Below, one piece after another: positions 7,197 to 16,075 of a stretch of 64,000 nucleotides of DNA (positions are counted from its first letter, which is position 1; each line of letters begins with the position of its first letter). Location of the stretch: the NCBI RefSeq assembly GCF_052118845.1, contig NZ_JBQKGJ010000021.1, positions 1-64,000 on the forward strand. Direction: 5' to 3'. A model generated the notes under the pieces. That model ran no database searches. It had not been told where the DNA came from and worked only from the letters and a program-made list of their open reading frames with translations. The position numbers and the translations under genes are program-made. Source of the stretch: Bilifractor sp002394235 (lineage in GTDB: Bacteria; Bacillota; Clostridia; Lachnospirales; Lachnospiraceae).

Positions 7197-7655
7197 TTAC
7201 GGACTGTTCGGAGAGGAATTCTCCCTCTTTCCTCCAATTTCCTGCTCGAGGCGCTTCAGCCTGTCTTCGCAGACTGTTTTCTTGGAGATCTCGCATTCCC
7301 AGACTACTATTACATTCCAACCATCTGCCCGAAGCTGCTCTTGTACCTTTCGGTCTCTGGCAATATTCTGATCAAACTTCTTCTGCCAGAATTCCCGGTT
7401 TGAAGCCGGAGTTGTTGCGTACCTGCAACCAGGATGCCTGTGCCAGAAGCAGCCGTTTATAAAAATCACTGTCCGATATTTCGGAAGTACTATATCTGGT
7501 TTCCCCGGATACCGGCTGTCATTCTTGCGATACCTGTATCCTTTCGAGAACAGATACTTTCTGACGATTTCCTCCGGTCTGGTGTCCTTTCCTCGTATAT
7601 GCGACATATTGAAATGCCGCTGTTCCTTCGTCAAAATGTCTGACACCGGCATCAC
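7197..7655 (-). CDS. vsr: Very short patch repair endonuclease (Vsr)
   Basis: It encodes 152 aa, the usual family length. The Vsr signature is intact: TKEQRHFNMSHIRGKDTRPE, KPDIVLP with the metal-binding Asp (54) and FINGCFWHRHPGC with the catalytic His pair. Vsr nicks 5' of T in T:G mismatches that arise when 5-methylcytosine deaminates, so it partners C5 methyltransferases. It starts 9 bp behind drmC and is the last gene of the operon whose first large gene is the C5 methyltransferase, 14 kb away, which ties the two ends together functionally. Confidence 0.92.
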   Translation of the reverse strand: MMPVSDILTKEQRHFNMSHIRGKDTRPEEIVRKYLFSKGYRYRKNDSRYPGKPDIVLPKYRTVIFINGCFWHRHPGCRYATTPASNREFWQKKFDQNIARDRKVQEQLRADGWNVIVVWECEISKKTVCEDRLKRLEQEIGGKRENSSPNSP

Positions 7656-7664
7656 CTCCGTATG

Positions 7665-8324
7665 TCACACTTCCCTGAATATCTTCTTGAAGATAAGCTG
7701 TGTCATCACTTCGTCAAGCTGCTTCGCCGTGTTTTCCGATTCAATCAGTGCCCCGAGTTCGATGTTTCCCTGCTGACCATGATATGACAGATTTGCCGAC
7801 GTTATCAGCGTCTGGCTCATATCCACGGAGATGACCTTGGCATGCAATGCAGCCATCTTGTCGTCCTCGTTGCTGTAGTCGTACAGTTTGAGAAAATGGC
7901 TCCTATATCTGAGCAGTTTGTCTGCATCCGGCTGCTTATGAATGTTATTGATGAAGAATTTGACGAACACGCCTTTCTGGCTTTTATCGATAATGGTGTC
8001 CGTCAGTTCTGAAAAGTATGAGGAAAGCGAGTATCCGGTTATCAAGATGTTTCTTTTCGATCCCTCGATCATTGACCGGACAACCGTCATCGTAGGCTTT
8101 GCATTGATTCTGAATGACGGCGGTGCTGTCACGACCAACGAGATTTTGTCATTTCTTTTCATGGTCATGGCAGACCGGATTGTCCCGGCTAATTCCTCGT
8201 AATCCGTCGAAGATAATCCCGGATATTGTTTGCGCAGGATATCCTTGGCATTGTCGGTGCCATTGGCGGCATCCGCCCTTACGGTATTCAGAAGTATTTC
8301 TTGTTTTAAATCTCCACCTGACAC
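7665..8324 (-). CDS. drmC: DISARM protein DrmC, PLD-like nuclease
   Basis: It encodes 219 aa, with a GTG start (8324) overlapping the end of drmB by 19 bp. A single phospholipase D HKD motif is complete (H161, K163, D168 in HAKVISVD), followed by TSANLSYHG and NIELG (E189). PLD-type nucleases of this size with one HKD work as dimers. DrmC is the smallest core component of DISARM; for class 2 systems it has been reported as not strictly needed for protection. Its place directly behind drmB supports the assignment. Confidence 0.85.
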   Translation of the reverse strand: MSGGDLKQEILLNTVRADAANGTDNAKDILRKQYPGLSSTDYEELAGTIRSAMTMKRNDKISLVVTAPPSFRINAKPTMTVVRSMIEGSKRNILITGYSLSSYFSELTDTIIDKSQKGVFVKFFINNIHKQPDADKLLRYRSHFLKLYDYSNEDDKMAALHAKVISVDMSQTLITSANLSYHGQQGNIELGALIESENTAKQLDEVMTQLIFKKIFREV

Positions 8325-10072
8325 AGCTCATTCACCAGCTCTCTGAAATACGATGTCTCTTCGCGTCCCGAAAGAGGAACCACGAGTCCCCGGTCAAGCA
8401 TTCGATTCCCGTTCTCGCATGCGGTTTCTGAAATCATGCAGCACGAATGGCATGCGGCTCCGTTTGAGTTCTTCCCGGCCGGGAGCGTGTTCATGCATTC
8501 CGGATCGTTCGTGCATACAAGTGCCTCCTGGAACGCTTCCCGCATGAGGCTTGTCATCTGTTCGGCCGTACCGAGTTCCACGAGACCTCCGAGAGAGCCT
8601 TCCTTGTCGGAGCTTCCTGTATAGAGCAGAATGCCTGCCATCTTGTCGTCGAAGTAGATTCTCTCCCTTATTGCTGAAGAGGAGTATCCCGACGACAAGG
8701 CCATCTGCTTGATGAGAAGATGGGAGAAGGTATGCATGAGGACATAGACGGCGTTGCGATCCGCCTTTATCGTCCATCCCTTTGACTCACAGTACTCCCT
8801 GTAGGAGGCGGCATATTTCTCTGAAATTTCTCTGGTCTTCGGCTCGGTCAGCCACTTCGCAAGCGTCTGCCTGTTGAATTCGATGAAGATTCCTTCGCCG
8901 TTTACCTCCACCGCAGGAAGCCATCGTTCATCCCTGCCCTTTATCAGGTAGACGATATTCGGCTGTTCCTCATCCGGATCAGGAGCGTCAACCCGTGTGA
9001 AACCAAGAAGCACTCGCACCTCGCGCAGTCTTGTTATGCGGATGATCCGCTTAAAGTAGTGCTTGAAGTATTCGGGAAGAGCATCTTCCTCTGCTTTGAA
9101 ATGCTTCTTGTTGGACTGATAGGTCGGATCATTGTGATGCGTGATGGCCTCATATTCCATCCGCTTGATTTCAGTGAATTCCTTGATGTTTTTCATGCGC
9201 CGCTCATAGGCTTCATCGAAGTCCTCACGGGAATACCTAGAAAAGTATTCTTCATAAATCTGTTGAAGACCATCTTCTTCGGTTTTCCCAAATTTGACCG
9301 CCATCTTCTTCGCCTGTTCGATATCGCGTAGGTGCTCGTCTATCAGGTTGTACAGCGGATTGATCCATGGCGGAATGGATATGGCGCTTCTTGTCACTAC
9401 AAAGTACACGTTTGAGGCACCGCGCTGTGACGGGATAACAGGCTTTTCACAATGCTCTGGTCTGCTGTTCGGCCGGAACGGGTGTGTGCCGCGGCAGGAC
9501 AGCCCTTCGAAGTTCTGAGCCTGCGTGGCGCCGCTCATGCTTCTTCTGGCACCGCAGGAGCATTCCACCCACATGTCCGACAGAGTTGACGTGTTTCCCG
9601 TTGAATACATCCTCAGTCTGCCTTTGCAGTCAGTATCCCCGTGATGAACCCACCATCGCCACGGGAAGTCAGACATGTGTCCCTTTTCGCAGATAGTGAT
9701 GAAACGTGCCGGATATGCCTTCCTTCCGCAGTCCGGGCAGGTCACTCCATATTTGAGATACTTCTCCAGGTTGAATGATTCACTTGCGTCGAAAAGCCGT
9801 CCGCATTTGAGGTTTGAGCATACGTGCCAGCGTGGGAAGGATTGCACCGGTATGTCATGTGCAAAGGATGTTCTCGGCATGTAGAACGCATCCACGTTCA
9901 GGTAGGATGCAAGTCTGCCGTCTATGATCCTCATCCCTTTGTCTTTCCAGTAAGGAATGTCGAGAATGATGACGGAATCCTTGACCGCATCCACAATGGA
10001 GCCCGGTCCGAAGGTCGTGATGATCTGGTTCGGACGAAGCTCGCCAAGTTTATTGTTGTCGTATCCAGCCAT
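8306..10072 (-). CDS. drmB: DISARM protein DrmB (DUF1998)
   Basis: It encodes 588 aa from the ATG at 10072, one base behind the drmA stop, with GGAGG supplied by the end of drmA. Cysteine pairs near residues 85-135 (CSNLKCG, CPDCG, CEKGH) suggest zinc binding. The C-terminal DUF1998 domain has its own Cys cluster (CTNDPEC, ACHSCC, near 510-545). DrmB partners DrmA; together they bind and translocate on foreign DNA in characterised DISARM systems. Start and overlaps indicate translational coupling. Confidence 0.9.
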   Translation of the reverse strand: MAGYDNNKLGELRPNQIITTFGPGSIVDAVKDSVIILDIPYWKDKGMRIIDGRLASYLNVDAFYMPRTSFAHDIPVQSFPRWHVCSNLKCGRLFDASESFNLEKYLKYGVTCPDCGRKAYPARFITICEKGHMSDFPWRWWVHHGDTDCKGRLRMYSTGNTSTLSDMWVECSCGARRSMSGATQAQNFEGLSCRGTHPFRPNSRPEHCEKPVIPSQRGASNVYFVVTRSAISIPPWINPLYNLIDEHLRDIEQAKKMAVKFGKTEEDGLQQIYEEYFSRYSREDFDEAYERRMKNIKEFTEIKRMEYEAITHHNDPTYQSNKKHFKAEEDALPEYFKHYFKRIIRITRLREVRVLLGFTRVDAPDPDEEQPNIVYLIKGRDERWLPAVEVNGEGIFIEFNRQTLAKWLTEPKTREISEKYAASYREYCESKGWTIKADRNAVYVLMHTFSHLLIKQMALSSGYSSSAIRERIYFDDKMAGILLYTGSSDKEGSLGGLVELGTAEQMTSLMREAFQEALVCTNDPECMNTLPAGKNSNGAACHSCCMISETACENGNRMLDRGLVVPLSGREETSYFRELVNELCQVEI

Positions 10073-10073
10073 A

Positions 10074-13000
10074 TTATTCCTCCGTCTCGTAGTAGTACAT
10101 GTTTGCAGCGCTTTCAACGTCTCGCATCGACCGCAGTGTAGGCTTCTCGTTTTCAATATGAGGCTGCTCGTATCCGTTCATGAGTCTGCTGTATTTCTCA
10201 GTGCCCACGACATAGTAGCGGAGAGGTCGGCCCTGGGCTGACGTCGCCTGGAGTTTCCACCAGTCAATGAACTGGTCGATTTCGTCACCGGCGTCTTCTC
10301 TTGCCGATGGCTTGACGATCTTTATCCGGTCGAGAATCATTTCCTTCACCGCATTGATCTGCTCCGGCTTCAGGGAGCCTATTGCCGCTGCATCCTCGTT
10401 GTTTGCCATCTCCGGATACAGCAGTCTTATCGCAGAGATTACGAGAGCATGCAGTACGCGGTCGCGCGCTCTTGCGGAGAACGGCGTGGCTGTCGTTCCC
10501 TCCACAAAGCGATAGAGCTGTGAATGGTAGCCGGTGAAGTTCTCGTAATGCGAAAGGTCTCGCGGTCGGTATGCGTTGTACAGCGTCACGACGAGACCGG
10601 GATGCGCACGTCCGATTCGGCTGGTCGCCTGAATGTACTCGGAGTTCTGCTTCGGCTGACCGTCCACCACCATGAGTCCGAGCCGGTCCACGTCCATGCC
10701 GACAGCGATCATGTTTGTCGCGACGGCTGTATCCAGGCAGTCTCGGGAAGTATATGGAGTCTCGAGCTGACTGAGTTTCTCCGGTATCTGCCAAGATGGC
10801 ATTCTTGAGGTGATCTCCACGTTATTGCCTGCATTCAGGTAACGCTGTTTTAGATTCTTGTACTTCTTCCTGATCACATACATGCGCTTCGGGATATCGT
10901 CCTGGAGAAGTCTGACCGCACCGCCAAGTTCACGGATACTGTTGAAGTATCCGATCAGGCTGTAGTAAGGATCTATGACGTCCTTCCATTCCTCCTGCTG
11001 TGACAGGTTATAGACGTCCTGCAGGATGATGGCGTAGGTTCTCAGGAGGGTGGTCTTCAGAGACTGTCCCGGAGCGCAGATGCCGACATACTTTCTGAAC
11101 GGTTCCTCTTCAACCGGAATCTCTCGTATGAAGAAGCTGTCTCCGATCTCAAAGCCGTTCGGCGGGAACTGCGTTGTATTCTTCCTTGCGTACAGGCTCT
11201 TTGCCTGGTTGTCTGCGTTCTTGATTGTCGCAGTGGACACCACATATTTCGGCTTGATGCCGTCGTGCGTACACATGTCCTCAATGATGGTTTCATACGC
11301 ACCGTAGACGGTTCCAAGCGGTCCCGTGATCAGGTGCAGCTCGTCCTGGATGATCAGTTCCGGTGGAAGGAATGGCTTCACCGGAGCAATGGTCGCTGCT
11401 TCCAGATCAGCTGTCTTTCTGTGTTTCGGATGCTTCGCTCCGATGGCAATGTAGCCGTCGCGGCTGCACTTGCGGTCAACGCGGCCGAACAGGGTGTTCG
11501 TGTTCACATCCCACGGAAGCCTTGCAAACTTGTCGACCGTCGACAAAATAATGGTCGGACACTTCGCATAGATCTCCTCGTCCACCAGGTAGACCGGAAT
11601 GGAAACACGTTCTCCCGGATTCTTGTATTTGTAGAACATACAGTGTTCGTCCGAGCAGTGAATCTCCACAGATTTTTTATCAGTATCGATATCAAACTCA
11701 TCTTTTGTGAGTGGTTTCCCGCAGAACGGACAGGTAATGAGCTGCCTGTAAATCAGATTCCTCTGATTTCTGGCTTCGTAAGGCTTGTCCGGCTTCTCTA
11801 CAAGGTCATCAAATCTGTTCGGAGTCACACCTCCGCCTACCCAGAACCCGATGCTGATGGGTTCCGTACCGTACTTCGGATAATTCTTCTGTCTTACAAG
11901 CTCCGCGGCAACGACCATTTTCGTGATGCGGTCACGCTGCTGTGTTGTCAGCAGGCGGAGCGTGTATCGAAGGATGATGGTCACGCCTCCGTCGCGATTG
12001 TATTTGTCAGACGCAGAGGCGCGGAGCCGTCTGTTGGCGATGGTGAATGCCATGAGTCCGAGGTATGCTTCCGTCTTTCCGCCGCCGGTCGGGAAGTAGA
12101 GCAGGTCTACGATTTCCCGTTCCGGGTCTTCCGGATACACAATTCCTTTCAAGTTCATCAGGATGAACGCAATCTGGAACGGTCTCCAGGCGAACTCATT
12201 CTCCTTTTTTCTCGGGTCGACAAAGTCCTTGAAGTTGCATTCGATTCCCTGCCCATGCTTCTTTGCGTAATTCTTGATGCTGTTCTGCATGTAGATCACG
12301 CTGTTCATGAAGCTGAACGCCTCGAAGGAGATATCATCCGCCTCGATGATGCTGATGCCTTCGCGGATTCGGCGCAGGGCATCCCGGCAGTGGCCGATGA
12401 CGGTGTTTCCAACCTTCTCCGCGAACTCCGGGTTGCTCATCCTCGAGTTCCCGGCAAGCGTGTCATTAATCCACTTCTCGTACGAGTCGGCGAGGGTGTT
12501 CAATTTCTGTATGGTTTCCGCTTTCTTACCCTTCGCTGCCATCTGCCATGTCGAGAAATATGTGGGCGAGAAGCCTTTGAGTACGGCACTGACGCCGGGA
12601 TATTCGTATTCAGGGATGAATGCGGCTTCCACATAATCCGTGCGTCCGTTTTCAGTCTTTCCCCATACGGCAGCGCAGCCTCTGCCACGTCCCATGATCG
12701 GGCGCTGTTCGAAATAGAACTCGTCATCGGAGAGAACGTCCCTGCAGATGTGTTCGGCGATGAATACGGCGGAACTGTCTTCTGCGTGTGCCTTTAGCCC
12801 GACCTGGAACATGAGTCCCTCGACGTCGCTGGATGGATTGCTCCTCTTATTCACGACATAGGCGGTGACGAGGGAGTATCCGTTCTTCAGCGGAATGCGG
12901 GATACATGGACGTGTACGTTCGAGTCCTTTATGAGCGGGTAGTCCTTTGTGCGTCCGAAGTCGCTGAACTTCACATTCAAGGTTTCGCTCTCGGGGATTC

Positions 13001-13415
13001 TCTTGTAGATCGGGCAGCTGCGTTCCTTTTCTTCCTTGTCGACGTACTTTTCAATTGACTTCACATAGTCGCCCCAAGTCACATCCAGGCAGATGCTGTC
13101 GAGGTTGCTTTCCACGTAGAAGCTGATGCCGATGGATGACGGCAGCCGAAACTTTGTGGTGGAAATCGGCTCGTTGTCGTCATCTTCACCGGCGGTGAAG
13201 TCCTCGTTCTTTTCGTAGTCGATGTCAGCTTCGATTTCCTGCTCGTTCTCATCTGCCGCGTTCTCGTCACGCTGCGGTTCGAGCATGCCGACAATGTAGG
13301 CATAGCGCGGATTCTCGCTCAGCACTTCCTCTGTTTCGAGGGGACCGATCAGGTCGGTTCTGATTGCATCTATGATTTTCTGCCGCACCTCGGCATACTT
13401 TGATTTGTCAGCCAT
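10074..13415 (-). CDS. drmA: DISARM helicase DrmA
   Basis: It encodes 1113 aa. The superfamily 2 helicase motifs are visible: Walker A FPTGGGKTEAYLG (near 440), DExH box IIQDELHLI (near 688), STATI, and motif VI QATSRIGRAHPG (near 935). A four-Cys zinc insert (CPFCG…CSDEHC) lies near 560-590. An acidic segment near residues 50-85 separates the N-terminus. The ATG overlaps the preceding stop by one base (TAATG), so it is coupled to the Res-like gene. DrmA is the DISARM core motor; the size and motif order fit. Confidence 0.9.
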   Translation of the reverse strand: MADKSKYAEVRQKIIDAIRTDLIGPLETEEVLSENPRYAYIVGMLEPQRDENAADENEQEIEADIDYEKNEDFTAGEDDDNEPISTTKFRLPSSIGISFYVESNLDSICLDVTWGDYVKSIEKYVDKEEKERSCPIYKRIPESETLNVKFSDFGRTKDYPLIKDSNVHVHVSRIPLKNGYSLVTAYVVNKRSNPSSDVEGLMFQVGLKAHAEDSSAVFIAEHICRDVLSDDEFYFEQRPIMGRGRGCAAVWGKTENGRTDYVEAAFIPEYEYPGVSAVLKGFSPTYFSTWQMAAKGKKAETIQKLNTLADSYEKWINDTLAGNSRMSNPEFAEKVGNTVIGHCRDALRRIREGISIIEADDISFEAFSFMNSVIYMQNSIKNYAKKHGQGIECNFKDFVDPRKKENEFAWRPFQIAFILMNLKGIVYPEDPEREIVDLLYFPTGGGKTEAYLGLMAFTIANRRLRASASDKYNRDGGVTIILRYTLRLLTTQQRDRITKMVVAAELVRQKNYPKYGTEPISIGFWVGGGVTPNRFDDLVEKPDKPYEARNQRNLIYRQLITCPFCGKPLTKDEFDIDTDKKSVEIHCSDEHCMFYKYKNPGERVSIPVYLVDEEIYAKCPTIILSTVDKFARLPWDVNTNTLFGRVDRKCSRDGYIAIGAKHPKHRKTADLEAATIAPVKPFLPPELIIQDELHLITGPLGTVYGAYETIIEDMCTHDGIKPKYVVSTATIKNADNQAKSLYARKNTTQFPPNGFEIGDSFFIREIPVEEEPFRKYVGICAPGQSLKTTLLRTYAIILQDVYNLSQQEEWKDVIDPYYSLIGYFNSIRELGGAVRLLQDDIPKRMYVIRKKYKNLKQRYLNAGNNVEITSRMPSWQIPEKLSQLETPYTSRDCLDTAVATNMIAVGMDVDRLGLMVVDGQPKQNSEYIQATSRIGRAHPGLVVTLYNAYRPRDLSHYENFTGYHSQLYRFVEGTTATPFSARARDRVLHALVISAIRLLYPEMANNEDAAAIGSLKPEQINAVKEMILDRIKIVKPSAREDAGDEIDQFIDWWKLQATSAQGRPLRYYVVGTEKYSRLMNGYEQPHIENEKPTLRSMRDVESAANMYYYETEE

Positions 13416-16075
13416 TAGTCCTCCTCCTTTATCGGATGCGCTGTTCCGAGCGTGTACTTGCAGGTGTTGCCGGGATGAATGTTGTCATCGGAGATCAGAC
13501 GGTACTCCCAGGTCTTGTGGTCGGGATCGGCCGTTGTGGCGAAGGTGCACCAGCGGATTCCCTCTCGCGCCTTGGAGACGACCTCCTCATTGTTCACTTC
13601 GTTCAGAGCTTTCACCTCGACCATGTATTTTCCGGTTGTCGTCTCAACGAGAAAATCAGGGTTGTACTGCTGTCCGGCTTTCCAGAAAAGACCGAGCTGA
13701 TTCAGTGGAGGCTTGATCCAGCGGATCACGTCTGGATCTTCCTCAAGGATGACAGAGAACTGTCGCTCCGTATCGCTATCGAAGGCGTTTGCCGGATAAT
13801 AGGACTTCTTATATCCGGTGAACAGGTACTTCTTGATGTTGCTCCTGTCAGTAAAAGGCTTGTCGTAGCGCACCTGTCCATTTTTCTTCACGTTCTTCAC
13901 GAACTTGCGGAAGACGATGAGATCCTTCTGGACTATATGGATGTCCTGCGTCTTTCTGTCCATGTGTGTGTAAATCTGTTTTTTTATATCGTTCACGATT
14001 AGTCCGGCGTAGCGGCGGACGATTTTCTTCTTTTCCTCCTCGTCGCCGGGTATCTGGTTGAGGTATTGCTCCACAACATCAATGATGAAGTCGGCATCAT
14101 CGTAGGAAAGCTCGCTGATGGAGTCGAGCAGCATGCATGCCAGCGTGTTCCGGGCATCCTCTACTTCGAGTGCCTGTGCGTCTACTACTGTCAGCAGATG
14201 CTGGTTGATTGCGTCGAAACGCTCGATCTTTGCTGTGGCTATCTCAAAGTCCTGTATGGTTCGCTTCACCTCAAAGCGATTGAACTTAACCTCTGAAGTT
14301 GTCTGTACGAGGATCTTCGGTACAGAGATGGCTTTCGCCGAGTACTCTATAACTGTCTTCGTGAACTCCTCCCGTGTCATCGGACTTTTACCGGTTTGTG
14401 TTTTTCCGGTAACTGGTGCGGCTTCGGCTGCAGACGTTTCTGTTGAAGAAAAATTTGCTCCGATATGCATGGCTTCCGGTTCTATGTCAAAAAGACTCAG
14501 CTGATTCGGATCATCAGACTTACTGTGCTTCTGTTGCGATGCCATGAAATTCTTCACATACGCCTGATAAATCTCAAGCTGTGTATGCGGATTACGCACC
14601 TGTTCAAAGGACTTGACTCCGACTGATGTTATCGCATCATCGAAAAGTGAAAGCTGTCCGTCATCTCCTGTGCTTGAAACATCCACGGATTCTGTTTCTT
14701 CAATTCCGGACTTATCAAGATCCCGGTACCGGAAGACATCACTGCTTCTGATTTCATCGACAAGTTCACGATAATGGTCATGAGCCACGATATCCAGCGT
14801 ATCAAGATCTTCGTTTCCCGTCTGTTCGCCAAAGGGCAGGCGCAGGCCGCGTCCAATGGTCTGCATGGCGAGGATGTCGCTCTTCGCTGCGTTCAGCGGG
14901 ATAATCGTGAACAGGTTGTTCACATCCCAGCCTTCCTTCAGCTTGTAGACGTGCAGAACAATCTCGATGGGATTTTTCGCGTTCTCGATGGAGAGAAGAA
15001 GCCGGACGTTCTCCTCGGATTCCTCGCCGGTCTGCTTCGAGTGGATCTCGATAACTTTTCCCTTGTACTTTCCATTCATGAAATCATCGCTGTCTATCAG
15101 GGCGCGGATTTTCTTCGCATGATCCGTGTCCTTGCAGGCTATAAGTACGATCGGTTTCACATAGTCGAGTTCATTGTTAGCGCAGTATTCCCGAAGAACG
15201 GTCTTCCTGTGCTCGTGCAGTGTGAGTCCGTCGCGGATCTTCATCTCTTCGATATCGTCCTGGCTGTACCCGGCGATGTTGGAGCGTCCCATGACGACCG
15301 GAATCTTGAGATATCCTTCGGCTGCTCCGCGTGCCACGTCATAGGAGTAGATGACGTTTGAAGGAGATTTCGGCGTAGCCGTGAATTCCAGTCCCAGAAT
15401 GGGTTTCAGGTAATTAATGGCCTTCATGGAGGCTGGTGCGTAATAATGGTGTGCCTCGTCCATGCAGATGACAAGGTCGTCGAACTGTGCCAGCACGTCC
15501 GCAAAGGAAGCACCGAGCGTCTCCTTGAACTTGTGGAAGTTGAACTGCGTGTCGGTCTTGCTGTTGAAAATTTTCCCGATATTGAAGATGAAAAGCTGAA
15601 TCTCTGACATCTGATCAACAAAGAGAGAGCCCTGCTCGTACTTCACCGGGTACTGGTCGTAGTTCTCGCCGTCCCATACCCTCGGTCTGCCCATCTCAGC
15701 TTCCAGCCCCTTGAAGATGTACTTCGGGTGCATAGGGTTGGATTCCTTGCGCAGCTTGTCATAGATGGTGTTTCCCGGTGCGAGGATGAAGAAATGCTTG
15801 TATCCCTTTGTCTTATACAGATAGTAGATGCAGGCTCCCATCAGGCGCGTCTTGCCGATGCCGGTTGCCATGTTGTAGCAGAAAGACGGGAAGTCAAACT
15901 TCGTCCTGACCTTCCTGTTGTTCTCGCTGTATTCAGATGCCGCCGCCTCAATGGTTTCCTTGTTATCGCGCTTGTAGTCGCAGTGGGTGCTGATGGCGTC
16001 AAGATAGGACAGAGCCTCTTCCTGCGGCGTTCTCAGGCTCATCGCGTATTTGATTTTCGATACCGTTCCTGACAT
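13415..16075 (-). CDS. res: Type III Res-like helicase-endonuclease
   Basis: It encodes 886 aa. The N-terminal SF2 helicase has Walker A ATGIGKTR (71-76), DEAH (206-209), TATP (232-235) and motif VI QTIGRGLRLPFGE (near 405). Near the C-terminus a PD-(D/E)XK nuclease core is intact: PD (806-807) and EVK (820-822). This is the layout of type III restriction subunit R. The start immediately follows the stop of the methyltransferase gene, the usual mod-res arrangement, but the pair is embedded between drmD and drmA. A middle region with low-complexity Ser/Asp/Gln (near 500-580) is variable in character. It could be a true restriction subunit or a DISARM accessory. Confidence 0.85.
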   Translation of the reverse strand: MSGTVSKIKYAMSLRTPQEEALSYLDAISTHCDYKRDNKETIEAAASEYSENNRKVRTKFDFPSFCYNMATGIGKTRLMGACIYYLYKTKGYKHFFILAPGNTIYDKLRKESNPMHPKYIFKGLEAEMGRPRVWDGENYDQYPVKYEQGSLFVDQMSEIQLFIFNIGKIFNSKTDTQFNFHKFKETLGASFADVLAQFDDLVICMDEAHHYYAPASMKAINYLKPILGLEFTATPKSPSNVIYSYDVARGAAEGYLKIPVVMGRSNIAGYSQDDIEEMKIRDGLTLHEHRKTVLREYCANNELDYVKPIVLIACKDTDHAKKIRALIDSDDFMNGKYKGKVIEIHSKQTGEESEENVRLLLSIENAKNPIEIVLHVYKLKEGWDVNNLFTIIPLNAAKSDILAMQTIGRGLRLPFGEQTGNEDLDTLDIVAHDHYRELVDEIRSSDVFRYRDLDKSGIEETESVDVSSTGDDGQLSLFDDAITSVGVKSFEQVRNPHTQLEIYQAYVKNFMASQQKHSKSDDPNQLSLFDIEPEAMHIGANFSSTETSAAEAAPVTGKTQTGKSPMTREEFTKTVIEYSAKAISVPKILVQTTSEVKFNRFEVKRTIQDFEIATAKIERFDAINQHLLTVVDAQALEVEDARNTLACMLLDSISELSYDDADFIIDVVEQYLNQIPGDEEEKKKIVRRYAGLIVNDIKKQIYTHMDRKTQDIHIVQKDLIVFRKFVKNVKKNGQVRYDKPFTDRSNIKKYLFTGYKKSYYPANAFDSDTERQFSVILEEDPDVIRWIKPPLNQLGLFWKAGQQYNPDFLVETTTGKYMVEVKALNEVNNEEVVSKAREGIRWCTFATTADPDHKTWEYRLISDDNIHPGNTCKYTLGTAHPIKEED

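Noticed and set aside
11265..12797. Long plus-strand open frame of 510 codons opposite drmA
   Set aside because: It is the antisense shadow of the well-supported drmA gene, a result of its high GC third positions.
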